A stretch of DNA of 64,000 nt. It comes from Candidatus Njordarchaeum guaymasense. GTDB taxonomy: Archaea > Asgardarchaeota > Njordarchaeia > Njordarchaeales > Njordarchaeaceae. The stretch is from NCBI GenBank assembly GCA_030587605.1, contig JAUQYT010000196.1, positions 1 through 64,000 of the forward strand. The letters are read 5' to 3'. Shown piece after piece: positions 42,644-51,955 of the stretch (position 1 is its first letter; the number at the start of each line of letters is the position of its first letter). The translations under genes and the position numbers were made by a program. The notes under the pieces were generated by a model. It was not told the origin of the DNA, did not search any database, and worked only from the letters and a program-made list of their open reading frames with translations.

Positions 42644-44845
42644 CTATCTTTTAAGAATAACGTGTTCTCTTGAAACCTCACCAAGTATTCTTGTAGTTGA
42701 ATTAATGTCGGCTTCGTTCTTTTCAACTAGCGTTTCGAATAACGACTTGTGTTTATTGAACTCCCCTTCGAACATAGATCTTGCGAGAGTCTCGTACTCC
42801 CTTATTGCTTGCAGTGAGGGTGTTTCGAATAGGTCGATTTTTTGCATAAGGGAACCTGATGATGGGTTCCACCGAAAAATATCCACCAGTTGCACGGAAC
42901 TTGATGAAAGATTTATTGATCCGTCTGTCTGATTGTCTTCTTTTATCTCGCATATTCTCACGACCCTTCGTCTTTGGGTTCCTTCGTTGTTTATGCCAAC
43001 TTTTTTCATGTGAATGATTATACCTATTTGATGAATGCATACCAGTGGTACATTGTGGTGGACGACCCACCTTACAATAGCTTGCTCTGGGGAGTCAGCA
43101 TGGCATGTCTGTAGGCCTCTTAGCCCCGCAGAGAGCGCATGAAACATAGCTTTGCTATGAGAAGGTGTTTGGATCTCACCTAAGTAGATAAGATCTGGAG
43201 TTCTGTGTAATAATGAGATGATTTCTCTGCCCTTGCTCCTTAACCTCTTTTTCTCTTCGAACGGTTCCACTTTTAGCCTTACTTGATGTTTTCCAAATCC
43301 CCTTTGAGGTATACTCTCTATCACGTCTTCTATTGTTATCTTTCTCCACTGAGGAGGGGTAAGTAGATCAAGGGCATTTATCATTGTTGTCTTCCCGGAT
43401 CCCGGTTCTCCCACGGCCACAATGTTCCTCTTTCTCAAAACGCAAAAGTAAAGGTAGGCAGCAGCTTCTGAAGACAATGTTCCGTTTTCTATCAAAGCAA
43501 CTAGTGAGAGATGCCTTTTTTCTAGCCTTCTTACATCGAGGTGGAATCCGTCAGCCGCTAATGGCGAAATGTCAAGAGAAGCCCTTACTGCGAATCTTTT
43601 GGTTGAGATGTCGGTTTTAATAGATGGATTCAGGTGGTCAAGCCGATACCCGCTCTCTGCCCTTAACCTTGTCTCAATCTTCTTGAGTTCTGAAACGGGA
43701 AGAACTATATTAGTTCTACAACGTCCCCACTTGCGATGATCTAAATAAACAAAGGCACCAGGTTGGTCAATGAAGAATTCCTCAATATCTTCGTCAATTA
43801 GCAGTGGTGCGATTGATTCCATTCCCATTGACTTGTAACAGCTTAGTTCTGCTATGGATGAGAGGATGTTCGGTGGGATCTCAGGAAATCTTTGTCTTAT
43901 TAGCTTTGAGGCTTCGCGCGCTCTTATTTGTAGCAACTCATCTAGACTGAGAAACCTTGCATGGCTCGTCGTAACATTGGGCACCTTCTTTATCTCTGAT
44001 GTTACCTCTTCTACGATCTTCCGCAATGTATCATCTTTATCGATTGGAGACTCAATAGAATAGAAGTTTTCTCCACGACCTCGGCTAACTGATATATTTA
44101 TTGTGTAAGATCCGACGGTATACTGGTCAGTAGGGTAGAATTCACCAACCAGCTTCCCGTCGCTCGTGAGAGGAATTCTAGGAATAATCAATGGCTGAAA
44201 GAAATAGCTGTAAGTCGTCTCACGTTCATTCTCATCGTAATTCAACCTGAGCTGCAAGAACTTGGATACAAGAGTTGTCTTTTGCAGGAGTCGTTTTATT
44301 GATTGCAAGAGATTTAAGTGAATTCTTCTACACGATGAGCACTTTCCTTTTTTTCCATCCAACGAGCGTTTCTCGGCTAAGATGTTTATATAGGCTTTAA
44401 TGGGATCGCTGCTAACAGGGTTTTCACCGATTATTCTTTGGATGAATTGGTTCCAAACGTTTGAGCATTCCTTGGAACTAGGGCATTTACCTTGAAAGCT
44501 TTCTACTTCCAATCCCCTCATTTCTGCGCTAATCTTCCCTGCAACTTCTGAAATCTCATTTATCATCTTAACTTGATCATAAGTGTAGACCCTAGTAATG
44601 GAGGGAGAGACTATGGAGATTTGGTCGACTGTCCCATCCGCGGCTCTTTCCCTAATATAATCAACTATGCGGGTCATGCAAGCTGGGTTGGCTGAAAGAT
44701 CTGGAACTGCGCTATATCTAGCACAGACTTCTTCCTCAGGTTTATTACACAAAACGGATAGTCTTTTGCCCCCAGTTGGAGTGGGCTTACCTTCATGTAT
44801 CGAATTCTTTGTAAGTATTTTACAGTATCTGTATTGGGCCGACAA
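42644..44845 (-). CDS. type II/IV secretion-type ATPase (GspE/FlaI/TadA superfamily) with Cys-rich N-terminus
   Basis: A 733-residue ATPase. The C-terminal half has Walker A VGEPGSGKTTMINAL, an Asp-box region KITIEDVIESIPQ, the GE motif DLIYLGEIQTPSHSKAMFHALSAGLRG and the His box LQTCHADSPEQA. The N-terminal 350 residues are unusual: several Cys (VLCNKPEEEVC, KCPSSKEC, KCSSCRR) that could bind metal or form an Fe-S or zinc domain. The Arg usual after the GE motif is Gln here. Relatives power pili, archaella or secretion. No membrane platform gene (TadC/FlaJ) is adjacent. The upstream gene is a divergent TFB; a pilin-like gene is at 53.7 kb. Confidence 0.85.
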   Translation of the reverse strand: MSAQYRYCKILTKNSIHEGKPTPTGGKRLSVLCNKPEEEVCARYSAVPDLSANPACMTRIVDYIRERAADGTVDQISIVSPSITRVYTYDQVKMINEISEVAGKISAEMRGLEVESFQGKCPSSKECSNVWNQFIQRIIGENPVSSDPIKAYINILAEKRSLDGKKGKCSSCRRIHLNLLQSIKRLLQKTTLVSKFLQLRLNYDENERETTYSYFFQPLIIPRIPLTSDGKLVGEFYPTDQYTVGSYTINISVSRGRGENFYSIESPIDKDDTLRKIVEEVTSEIKKVPNVTTSHARFLSLDELLQIRAREASKLIRQRFPEIPPNILSSIAELSCYKSMGMESIAPLLIDEDIEEFFIDQPGAFVYLDHRKWGRCRTNIVLPVSELKKIETRLRAESGYRLDHLNPSIKTDISTKRFAVRASLDISPLAADGFHLDVRRLEKRHLSLVALIENGTLSSEAAAYLYFCVLRKRNIVAVGEPGSGKTTMINALDLLTPPQWRKITIEDVIESIPQRGFGKHQVRLKVEPFEEKKRLRSKGREIISLLHRTPDLIYLGEIQTPSHSKAMFHALSAGLRGLQTCHADSPEQAIVRWVVHHNVPLVCIHQIGIIIHMKKVGINNEGTQRRRVVRICEIKEDNQTDGSINLSSSSVQLVDIFRWNPSSGSLMQKIDLFETPSLQAIREYETLARSMFEGEFNKHKSLFETLVEKNEADINSTTRILGEVSREHVILKR

Positions 44846-44880
44846 CTTGCTCCGTCTCTCTGTAATTTATTCACGGAAGC

Positions 44881-45915
44881 TCAGCCTTCTCCTCTCCCAG
44901 AAGCAAGATTACAATGCCTTTTTAGAAGTGAGCAGAAATGATCTCGGAGGCTGTACTCCGCTGTTCCCGTTGCCTTTGCAAGTATTCTTTGGGTCAGAAT
45001 TGGTTTTGTTCCCCTACTCTCGGATAGTTTTCTATCCGCAGCGTATATGCTTGAAACAGCCAAAATGAAAGGATTACGGCCCCCCCTCGTTGATAGATTT
45101 AGTTCTTTGAGTATTGATAGAGCTATGGATAGAATACTACACTTGTACTCCTCGACATTGATTTCTGACTCACTGACCCTGCATTGAATCTCTGGCTGTG
45201 TGATGACGGCGGAAAGAAGTCTGCTAAGATATTCTTCGCTTCTCCTAACATGCACATTTATGTCCAGTTTGCCTTGGAGTTTAGGCAACTCTCTTACAAT
45301 GCTTCTTACACTGACTCTATGACCGAGACCTCTGAAAACATCTGCCAACTCTTGAATTGTGACGGGAGCGCACTCCTTAAACTCTCTAATTGCCACGAAG
45401 AGACATGTTGCTACAGTGATTAGTCTGTTGCTCACTTCCGCGCACAACTTCGAAGATGTTATCTTTCTGTAGTAATAAGCTGCTCTATTCCTAACACTTT
45501 CAGATAGCCTCAATAGAACGGAAACCCGGTTCAGAACGCGGAGAGCATTATAATCGGTTTCTCTCTTGTCTGTCCGTGACTTCAAATCATAATTATACTT
45601 CAGCCTTCGAAAGAGAGCCTGTCTCTTATATGAAAGTGGCTCGCCTTGGGAGTCGCAGAAATAACCCTTATTATGGTAGTCAATATAACTACCCAAGCCA
45701 TCAACTATGTGTAATCTCTTCCCCAGTGAAGAATGAGCTTTCTCACCGCTGCTAAGGTTATCTACTAAATAAGAAGCAACAGGGCACGCACATTGCACTA
45801 ATTCGTTTGAGGCTACAAGTCCACACTTACTACACACATATTCTCCATTCTCTGCAACAATGTCGCCTTGGCATTCAGTACACTTACCATTGTTTTTCAA
45901 GAATTCAATTCCCAA
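44881..45915 (-). CDS. tfb: divergent TFB (transcription factor B) paralogue
   Basis: A 344-residue protein with an N-terminal zinc ribbon (CTECQGDIVAENGEYVCSKCG), a B-reader/linker region including SSLGKRLHIVDGLGSYIDYHNKG, and two cyclin-like folds (about 120-215 and 230-335). The fit to canonical TFB is loose: the first repeat lacks the usual strongly conserved GRSIES-type motif and the second ends RILAKATGTAEYSLRDHFCSLL. I infer an alternative TFB for a subset of promoters. The start is TTG 45915. It lies 35 bases upstream of the secretion ATPase on the same strand, so the two are likely co-transcribed. Confidence 0.75.
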   Translation of the reverse strand: MGIEFLKNNGKCTECQGDIVAENGEYVCSKCGLVASNELVQCACPVASYLVDNLSSGEKAHSSLGKRLHIVDGLGSYIDYHNKGYFCDSQGEPLSYKRQALFRRLKYNYDLKSRTDKRETDYNALRVLNRVSVLLRLSESVRNRAAYYYRKITSSKLCAEVSNRLITVATCLFVAIREFKECAPVTIQELADVFRGLGHRVSVRSIVRELPKLQGKLDINVHVRRSEEYLSRLLSAVITQPEIQCRVSESEINVEEYKCSILSIALSILKELNLSTRGGRNPFILAVSSIYAADRKLSESRGTKPILTQRILAKATGTAEYSLRDHFCSLLKRHCNLASGRGEG

Positions 45916-46322
45916 TTTGGCCTTTTCACCAATTCATTGGTTGGCCCTTGGTCCTGCAAATCCCTTTCGGGGGAAACAAGTAACATCAAAGTTACAATGG
46001 GTCACATTGAGCGTGGTATAAGTGAAGACTAGAGATTACTCATCTCCGGACTTTTGAGTCCACTGATCGTTTCTTTCGCGGTTCTCTTTTAATGTCCGGC
46101 ATAACGAGTTTGATATAATCTGTAGAAGCCCCCCACCACATTAAGGAATAGATTCGTGGGTGTCTACCCTATGTGTGAAGGAACGCTACTGGTCTGATAC
46201 ATCAATAATATTGGTAACAATCTACATAGGCTGAGACAGATAAGTAAATAACTCTCCAGCTATTATTCTTAGAGATAGCTTTATAGACGATGATGATCTG
46301 TCATCTCGAAGGAGGTATTCCA
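45916..46322. other. 407-base intergenic stretch between divergent TFB and Lsm-like genes
   Basis: It contains the promoter of the Lsm-like gene (TATA-like CTTTATAG at about 46276-46283) and presumably that of the TFB gene. I looked for tRNA and C/D-box motifs on both strands and found none that hold together. Confidence 0.5.
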
Positions 46323-46754
46323 ATGCCAGAAGATGCAGCAGGTAGAAGCTTCTTCAGAGAGCTAGCTTCGTTGACAGGCTCTACGGTCACAGTTACAACC
46401 ACGGGGAGCAAGAGTTTCACAGGAGAAATGAGAGGCTATGACCCGAACTCCTTGAGCGTATGCTTGGCAGGTGCTAAGGATAGCGAAGGGAAAACCTTCC
46501 ATAGACTAATTATTAACGGCTCAATGATAGAGCAAATAGTTAGGTCTGAAGAACCATTCGATTTGAGGTCCCTCGCAAACGAAATCCAGAAAATATTTCC
46601 GCCAGGCGAAGTAAAATACATGGAAGACGCTCGAGTAATACAAGTCCTCGATAAGATCAAGGTTACGGAGTCAGGCGTTGAAGGGACAGGTCCTCTTACA
46701 GAGCGAGTGAGGGTTATCTTCGACAAATTTGTCAAAGAGAAAAGCAAGAAGTAG
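46323..46754 (+). CDS. Lsm-like RNA-binding protein with C-terminal extension
   Basis: A 143-residue protein. Residues 10-85 follow the Sm fold: GSTVTVTTTGSKSFTGEMRGYDPNSLSVCLAGAKDSEGKTFHRLIINGSMIEQIV. A C-terminal domain (FDLRSLANEIQKIFPPGEVKYMEDARVIQVLDKIKVTESGV...) recalls the Lsm-plus-anticodon-binding-like arrangement of the Lsm12 type. The ATG at 46323, 5-7 bases after AAGGAGG, is preferred over the frame start at 46290. Confidence 0.78.
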   Translation: MPEDAAGRSFFRELASLTGSTVTVTTTGSKSFTGEMRGYDPNSLSVCLAGAKDSEGKTFHRLIINGSMIEQIVRSEEPFDLRSLANEIQKIFPPGEVKYMEDARVIQVLDKIKVTESGVEGTGPLTERVRVIFDKFVKEKSKK

Positions 46755-46804
46755 GAGTATGAAATGCCTTTCAGCTTGAGAGGAAGATTAAATTGACTAA
46801 ATTC

Positions 46805-47563
46805 TCAGACTGTCTCCTTGCCTCTTGAACGTCTCCCTCTCCCTGTCCGTCTAGCAGCAATCAACCCTACTTTCGCTCCAGGGGGTGCATTTCTAGATAC
46901 TGTGGTTGGAGCCCCTTCGTGTTGGTGTTGTCCACCGCCATGGGGATGGGACGTAATATTCATAGCAACTCCCCTAACTATGGGCCACTTCAAAGCTCTT
47001 GAATGAACATAGTGGTACTTCTTGCCCGCTTTGACAAACGGTTTTTCTGTCCTTCCCCCGCCAGACACGATACCAATAGTGGCCCTGCATGATGGGTTGA
47101 AAGCCTTCGTGGCTCCGGAGGGTAGCTGCACAAGAGTTTCTGTTGCAGTGTGAGTTATCACGGTTCCGTATGTACCGGAAGCTCTTATGTACTTTCCCCC
47201 GTCACCTGGTTCTCCTTCAACGTTGAAAACGGGAGTTCCCTCTGGCACAGCTGAGAGTGGTAGAATGTCTCCCTCTGAACGGTTTGCTTGTGGGGCGGAG
47301 GATCCTCCGACTATCACTACCTGGTTCAGTCGCAGACCTTCGCATGCTGGAATGAGTGCTTGAGATCCATCTCGAAATCTTATCAATGCAATAGGAGCAC
47401 CCCTACCGGGGTCATGAAGTATATCCTTCACGTAACCCTTGACATAGGGTCCTTCATCTGCACGCAAAGGTTGGTACCTGGCTTCACCTATGCTCCTGTG
47501 AGTGGGCGCACGAAATGTCGAGGTTCCTCTTCCCTTCCGTTGCACAAGTATTCTCTTGCCCAT
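46805..47563 (-). CDS. rpl2: ribosomal protein uL2
   Basis: A large-subunit protein at the peptidyl-transferase region. The start MGKRILVQRKGRGTSTFRAP, the IRASGTYGTVITH segment and the diagnostic C-terminal AMNITSHPHGGGQHQHEGAPTT loop with the conserved His are all present. Length is 252 residues. It is the last gene of the uL3-uL4-uL23-uL2 cluster; uS19 does not follow. Confidence 0.98.
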   Translation of the reverse strand: MGKRILVQRKGRGTSTFRAPTHRSIGEARYQPLRADEGPYVKGYVKDILHDPGRGAPIALIRFRDGSQALIPACEGLRLNQVVIVGGSSAPQANRSEGDILPLSAVPEGTPVFNVEGEPGDGGKYIRASGTYGTVITHTATETLVQLPSGATKAFNPSCRATIGIVSGGGRTEKPFVKAGKKYHYVHSRALKWPIVRGVAMNITSHPHGGGQHQHEGAPTTVSRNAPPGAKVGLIAARRTGRGRRSRGKETV

Positions 47564-47597
47564 GCTTGCACACCATCGTTATAGGATTCGGTTGAGT

Positions 47598-47861
47598 TCA
47601 GAATACGCCAAGCTTGGTCGCTATATCACTCGCTTTGAATTCTGGTCTTAAGGTAATGTATGCCTTTTTCTCCCCTGTGGGAAGAATTGCAGTGTTGACT
47701 TTCATTACCTCAACCTCGTAGAGCCGTTCAATGGCTCGGCGGATCATATGCTTATTGGCTTTACGTGATACTATGAATACTAACTTATTTTCGCGCTCAA
47801 TAGCCTCGAGCGCTGCCTCTGTAATAACAGGCCTTATTATCACAACGCTTTCACTACTCAT
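47598..47861 (-). CDS. rpl23: ribosomal protein uL23
   Basis: An 87-residue large-subunit protein at the nascent-chain exit site. It has VIIRPVITEAALEAIERENKLVFIVSRKANKHMI and VEVMKVNTAILPTGEKKAYITLRPEFKASDIATKLG, the typical archaeal uL23 pattern. Its start overlaps the end of uL4 by 8 bases. Confidence 0.97.
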   Translation of the reverse strand: MSSESVVIIRPVITEAALEAIERENKLVFIVSRKANKHMIRRAIERLYEVEVMKVNTAILPTGEKKAYITLRPEFKASDIATKLGVF

Positions 47862-48663
47862 TCAGTACCCCACTACCTAGCCAACTGAATGTCTTAAGCT
47901 TGTTCAAAGCCGCTTCTGACCAAATTGTCAGTCTTCCAGGATCGCCACCAGGTGCCAAATCCTTGACGCCTAAGCTTGATACGGTAACGACGTTAACGCC
48001 TAGATTTCTCATGGCCTTAGCTACCGAATCGGTTTTGGCAACTATCATCAATGGCCCACGTCGCACCTTGTATTTTCTTCCTCTCCTCTTACCTGCACCG
48101 CTTCTCACTTTTTTGCCATTTGACACCCGTAGTACGTCAGGCCACACGCCAAGCTTAACCAAGGCATCTCTTGCCTCACGAGATGAAGCAATTTTCTCAA
48201 TGTCATCCGCACAAACGATCGGTAATGCCTTAACTTCATCATTAAGGAGATGACCGCGCTTCTTGACGAGATCCAATTCACTCGTTAGGGCGATCGCCGA
48301 CCTCAAAGCTAGCCGGCGTTCCTTTTTGTTTATGAATTCTTTAACACGTTTCTCAACCCTCGGCGGATGAGCTAGCCTGCCGCCCACAGTCATCGGAGCA
48401 AATGCTCCTGCCATCGCCTCTGGATGAAGTGTTCCTCTCTTCCTAGGTACTCTGGCTAGGTGCATGCCAGGCCCACGTGAGTACGCCGTTGTCCTTTTTC
48501 CCGCCATAGTATCGACGCCGTGGCGGTGAAATTGAGCGGAGAGCGACGCTAACACCGCTCTTTGAACTAGATCCGGTCTGGGTGGTGTTTCAAAGACTTC
48601 CGGAAGAGGTATCTTTCTTACTGGATTACCTTCGAGATTCAAGACATTTACTGTTTTTGTCAT
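47854..48663 (-). CDS. rpl4: ribosomal protein uL4
   Basis: A 269-residue archaeal/eukaryotic-type uL4. It shows LPEVFETPPRPDLVQRAVLA, the extended loop YSRGPGMHLARVPRKRG that lines the exit tunnel, and GKKVRSGAGKRRGRKYKVRRGPLMIV. It lies 22 bases downstream of uL3. Confidence 0.97.
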   Translation of the reverse strand: MTKTVNVLNLEGNPVRKIPLPEVFETPPRPDLVQRAVLASLSAQFHRHGVDTMAGKRTTAYSRGPGMHLARVPRKRGTLHPEAMAGAFAPMTVGGRLAHPPRVEKRVKEFINKKERRLALRSAIALTSELDLVKKRGHLLNDEVKALPIVCADDIEKIASSREARDALVKLGVWPDVLRVSNGKKVRSGAGKRRGRKYKVRRGPLMIVAKTDSVAKAMRNLGVNVVTVSSLGVKDLAPGGDPGRLTIWSEAALNKLKTFSWLGSGVLNE

Positions 48664-48685
48664 AGGTTTCTCCCCCTATTAGACC

Positions 48686-49690
48686 CTATTTCGAGGGCGT
48701 ATTGTGGATGTGTAATATCTGAGGTGCCTTCTCAGGTGCTTTCTGATGAGACCGTATTGGCTGCCTTAGCTTGATCATTCGCTTCACTTCACCTGGGATG
48801 GAACCCTGCAATAGGAGGTAGTCGCCTCTGATCACACCGTACCTGTTGATCCCACCCTTGGCTGTGATCTCTTCACCTCTATCGCCAAGTTTTAGGATTC
48901 GCTTGTTGAATTCAACGCGATGATGATACCCTGTCTGGCCTGCCCTTGGGACGGTGTACATAACACTGTGAGGGCTGATCGCACCCAGCGTGCCCACGCC
49001 GCGAACAGTCTTGCGGGACTTCTTCTGTAAGACTCTGACGTTCCACCGTTTCACGGGTCCTTGGAAGCCTTTACCTTTTGATACTGCGATCACGTCGATT
49101 ACGTTACCCTCTCTAAAAGCGTCGCGTACCCTGACCTCTTTGCCGAGAATGCCTTTTGCATATCTGAGTTGTTCTGGGATCGGGCCGCCTCCAACTTCAA
49201 TCTCCATAATTGCTGGCTTCTTTGAAGGAACACCTGCCAACCTAGGTTGTGTATGGGCCACGAGTCTAATTCTGTCAATGTTGCTGAGATCCCCTTCCAA
49301 TTTTGCCAGTTTTTCATCCGTCTTGGGGTCAGAAGTTAGTGGGAAATTGCGTGAGAGATCTTTGTTCATGTTTCTTGACCAGACTTCGTGTAAGCATCTG
49401 AGTCCATAAGTAGTTTGGGTGTAAGCTCTCAATCCGCAAACCACTAACGGAGGGCAGTCTATTATCGTGACTGGTACCTCAACCTCTCGTCCCCGTAGAG
49501 GACTGTGTGGGGCGTCTTCCATTAAAATGGTATGAGTCATACCAGCCTTGAAGCCTGCAAACCCTAACAATAAGGGCTCACCAGTGCGTGCTGGCCAAGT
49601 TCTAATTCGCCCCCAAGGTTTTGCCGCTCTCTTCCGAGGAAGATACGATAGTGATCCATGTTTGGGGGCATGTTGCTTTCTATGTCCCAC
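48686..49690 (-). CDS. rpl3: ribosomal protein uL3
   Basis: A 334-residue uL3. It has the N-terminal HRKQHAPKHGSLSYLPRKRA, GKGFQGPVKRWNVRVLQKKSRKTVRGVG and the tryptophan-finger region with PRAGQTGYHHRVEFNKRI. The start is GTG, preceded by CAGGAGGCG, so it probably has its own promoter about 140 bases after the SPOUT gene. Confidence 0.97.
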   Translation of the reverse strand: MGHRKQHAPKHGSLSYLPRKRAAKPWGRIRTWPARTGEPLLLGFAGFKAGMTHTILMEDAPHSPLRGREVEVPVTIIDCPPLVVCGLRAYTQTTYGLRCLHEVWSRNMNKDLSRNFPLTSDPKTDEKLAKLEGDLSNIDRIRLVAHTQPRLAGVPSKKPAIMEIEVGGGPIPEQLRYAKGILGKEVRVRDAFREGNVIDVIAVSKGKGFQGPVKRWNVRVLQKKSRKTVRGVGTLGAISPHSVMYTVPRAGQTGYHHRVEFNKRILKLGDRGEEITAKGGINRYGVIRGDYLLLQGSIPGEVKRMIKLRQPIRSHQKAPEKAPQILHIHNTPSK

Positions 49691-49830
49691 TGCGGGCGCC
49701 TCCTGTGATAGTGATTTTCCCTCAAATAGAAACCCTAAGGCTAGTTAAATCCTTGCCTATATCTTGCTAGATGACGTGAGAATACATTAGTGAGCTTCCT
49801 ACGAATGGATCTACTCATTCCTTATAAGAC

Positions 49831-50706
49831 TTATGAATCTTCCGTCTTCGGCTTTCTTCCCAGGTTGAGAAGCACGTTGATGATGGCAAGTGTAGCATGA
49901 ATCGCCTCTTCACTTCTTACGCTCAAGGTTCCTTGTTCTGGAATTGTATTTATGACATAATCTGCGATACTAGCATCCAATCCTTCCTTTGAGAGTATCT
50001 GTCTTAATCCTTCTTTCGGGGAGCCGAATAGTATTAGAATTCTTCTGGAGTTTTGGAGTCTTGACTCGAGTTCCTTGACGAGCTCAATGACGGGTAAGCC
50101 TGATCTTGATGTGAAGATGCATAAGTCGAAGGCTCTTTTTTTTAGAAACTCTCCTAGCCTCTCGTGTAGTCCATGTACCCTGTAGCCCCAGTAGCTGGCA
50201 GGTCTCGAACGATCCACCGACTCCAATGATACCTCTTCGCCTTCTTTTCTGACACGGAATGTTCCTCTTGTCCCCTTCGGGATCTCGGCTCGTGTTCTTA
50301 GCACTCTCTCTACTCCTACGTCAACTAGCGACCCACCTGCACCCTTGGTAACGACGACACCTTCGCGGAATTCACCATCTTTTAGAGCCGCTACTTGGCT
50401 ATTCGTTGGGTGATGAGGCGTGTTAAGGGGTGGGAGGGTGCCCGCGTATTTCAACACACGCGATAGCGGGAAGAGCCTCCTTCTTAGATACTGTGGGGTC
50501 TCCATATAGAGAAGTACCTGGGAGACAAGTTCGATATCCTTCTCCTGTTTTCTATAATCATAGTCAGGATAAATGTAGATCTCATCAACGCGGTAGATAG
50601 CTGCTGCACGGCCTACCTGACCAATTTTGTAGGTCTTCAATTGAAGACTTGGGACATCCGCAACTATCGAGGCGGGTATCGCTATACAAACCCTAGGTAG
50701 TTCCAT
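49831..50706 (-). CDS. SPOUT-fold RNA methyltransferase (DUF171 type), ribosomal-cluster associated
   Basis: A 291-residue protein of the archaeal SPOUT group that usually sits upstream of the uL3 gene and is annotated as a putative RNA uridine-N3 methyltransferase. The N-terminal CIAIPASIVADVPSLQLKTYKIGQVGRAAAIYRVDEIYIYPD, the inserted OB-like domain (about 110-170) and the C-terminal knot segment ILILFGSPKEGLRQILSKEG with VINTIPEQGTLSVRSEEAI are visible. ATG 50706 follows GGGGGATGG; a TTG five codons upstream is possible. The likely substrate is rRNA. Confidence 0.88.
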   Translation of the reverse strand: MELPRVCIAIPASIVADVPSLQLKTYKIGQVGRAAAIYRVDEIYIYPDYDYRKQEKDIELVSQVLLYMETPQYLRRRLFPLSRVLKYAGTLPPLNTPHHPTNSQVAALKDGEFREGVVVTKGAGGSLVDVGVERVLRTRAEIPKGTRGTFRVRKEGEEVSLESVDRSRPASYWGYRVHGLHERLGEFLKKRAFDLCIFTSRSGLPVIELVKELESRLQNSRRILILFGSPKEGLRQILSKEGLDASIADYVINTIPEQGTLSVRSEEAIHATLAIINVLLNLGRKPKTEDS

Positions 50707-50793
50707 TGGTCCATCCCCCAATGAGGCCCTCCAGTCCCTAGCGAAGGAACAGAAGAGTTTAACGAGTGAATGAGCAGGTTGACCTTGTTCAGA

Positions 50794-51744
50794 TTAGACT
50801 CTCCGTTTCCTAGACAAAATGTAAATTAATAGACCACAAACCAGAACTGCTGATGAAACGACAAAAACAGATGGAAATACATCTGGCGAGGGCATTTGGA
50901 ACTTCTCGACCAACCATAGAATCAGGTTCCTGAACAGAAACCGGTTACCCTCGACGTTCATGTAAGTATTGTTAAACATCGATGCCGAGCCAGATAGAAC
51001 GACCCGGTTTCTCCCATTGTCGAACAAGAGAAGCCAATTCGACAAACTTGCGTCGGATGAAGCCTGTGCGGTTCCAACTGCAAATGGATCATCGTTGTTC
51101 GTTACATTCAAACTACACGATATTGTTACGACCTGTGTTACCTCACTAGTTACTGATTCTGATTCTGTCTTAAGATGGAACATCGAACTGTTGATTCTGA
51201 CAGCGAGGGTATTGTTTTTGTAGACTTTTTCCTGCCAGTTCCCCGTACTATTGCTAACAGATATCGCGTCCTCGCCAAATGACACGTTTCGGACATAAGT
51301 TTCTTTGAGAATATCGTTAAGGATTCCTGATGAGTTTCTTGGACCACCACCGTTGTAGTTAGACATGAGGAGTAATGAGCCTCCTTTGTCGAGAAATCCT
51401 TGGAGTATTGTTGCGTTCGGAATGGTCGTCGCAACAGGAACGCCCACTATGAGTAGCGTTGCCCCGTTCAAATTGTCTTCTGACAATAAGTTACTTTTGA
51501 CGGTCAGATTTAGATCTAAACCCAGATCAGGGTTGGTATCTCGCAGGAACATCTCGACGCTGCTAAAGTTTTCGTTTCCGTTCGGTAAACTAGCGTTCCC
51601 AAAAACGAGCATAACTTGGATCAAGCGGCGATCGCTTCGAACATCTTGAGCTGAAACAGCAGAGATCGTAAGCGTTGACGACAAAACCAAACACGTCAAT
51701 ATCGCGATTGTCAGAATACTCCGTCGGCACATAATATTATACAT
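50794..51744 (-). CDS. secreted, C-terminally anchored surface protein
   Basis: A 316-residue protein with a signal peptide (RRSILTIAILTCLVLSSTLTISAVSAQD) and one C-terminal helix (VFPSVFVVSSAVLVCGLLIYIL) followed by RKRRV, so most of it is outside the cell. It is rich in N-x-S/T glycosylation sequons (more than ten). ATLLIVGVPVATTIPNATILQGFLDKGGSLLLMSNYNGG resembles the glutamine-amidotransferase-like fold of the GldG/OST48 (GIFT) domain. A role in glycosylation or a surface complex is only suggested. Confidence 0.75.
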   Translation of the reverse strand: MYNIMCRRSILTIAILTCLVLSSTLTISAVSAQDVRSDRRLIQVMLVFGNASLPNGNENFSSVEMFLRDTNPDLGLDLNLTVKSNLLSEDNLNGATLLIVGVPVATTIPNATILQGFLDKGGSLLLMSNYNGGGPRNSSGILNDILKETYVRNVSFGEDAISVSNSTGNWQEKVYKNNTLAVRINSSMFHLKTESESVTSEVTQVVTISCSLNVTNNDDPFAVGTAQASSDASLSNWLLLFDNGRNRVVLSGSASMFNNTYMNVEGNRFLFRNLILWLVEKFQMPSPDVFPSVFVVSSAVLVCGLLIYILSRKRRV

Positions 51745-51955
51745 CCCCGATTCCTAAATCCACAATGGTAATGTGTGGTTCTCCTTTGCGGTGGTCACCT
51801 GAACACATCATTTTCTAAACAACATTCTTGGTTCAAATCACCATCTTCTCTTTAGTAGGGCGACAGCTATTAAGCTTTAAGAATGTGCTTTTTTCTTACT
51901 CGAGTCTGTACTAAAGTATGAATTAGACGTTGATTAGTTCAAGACGCAACTTTCT

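Noticed and set aside
51829-51850. T-arm-like GGTTCAAATC suggesting another tRNA
   Set aside because: No matching acceptor, anticodon or T-stem partner could be found on either side, even allowing introns.
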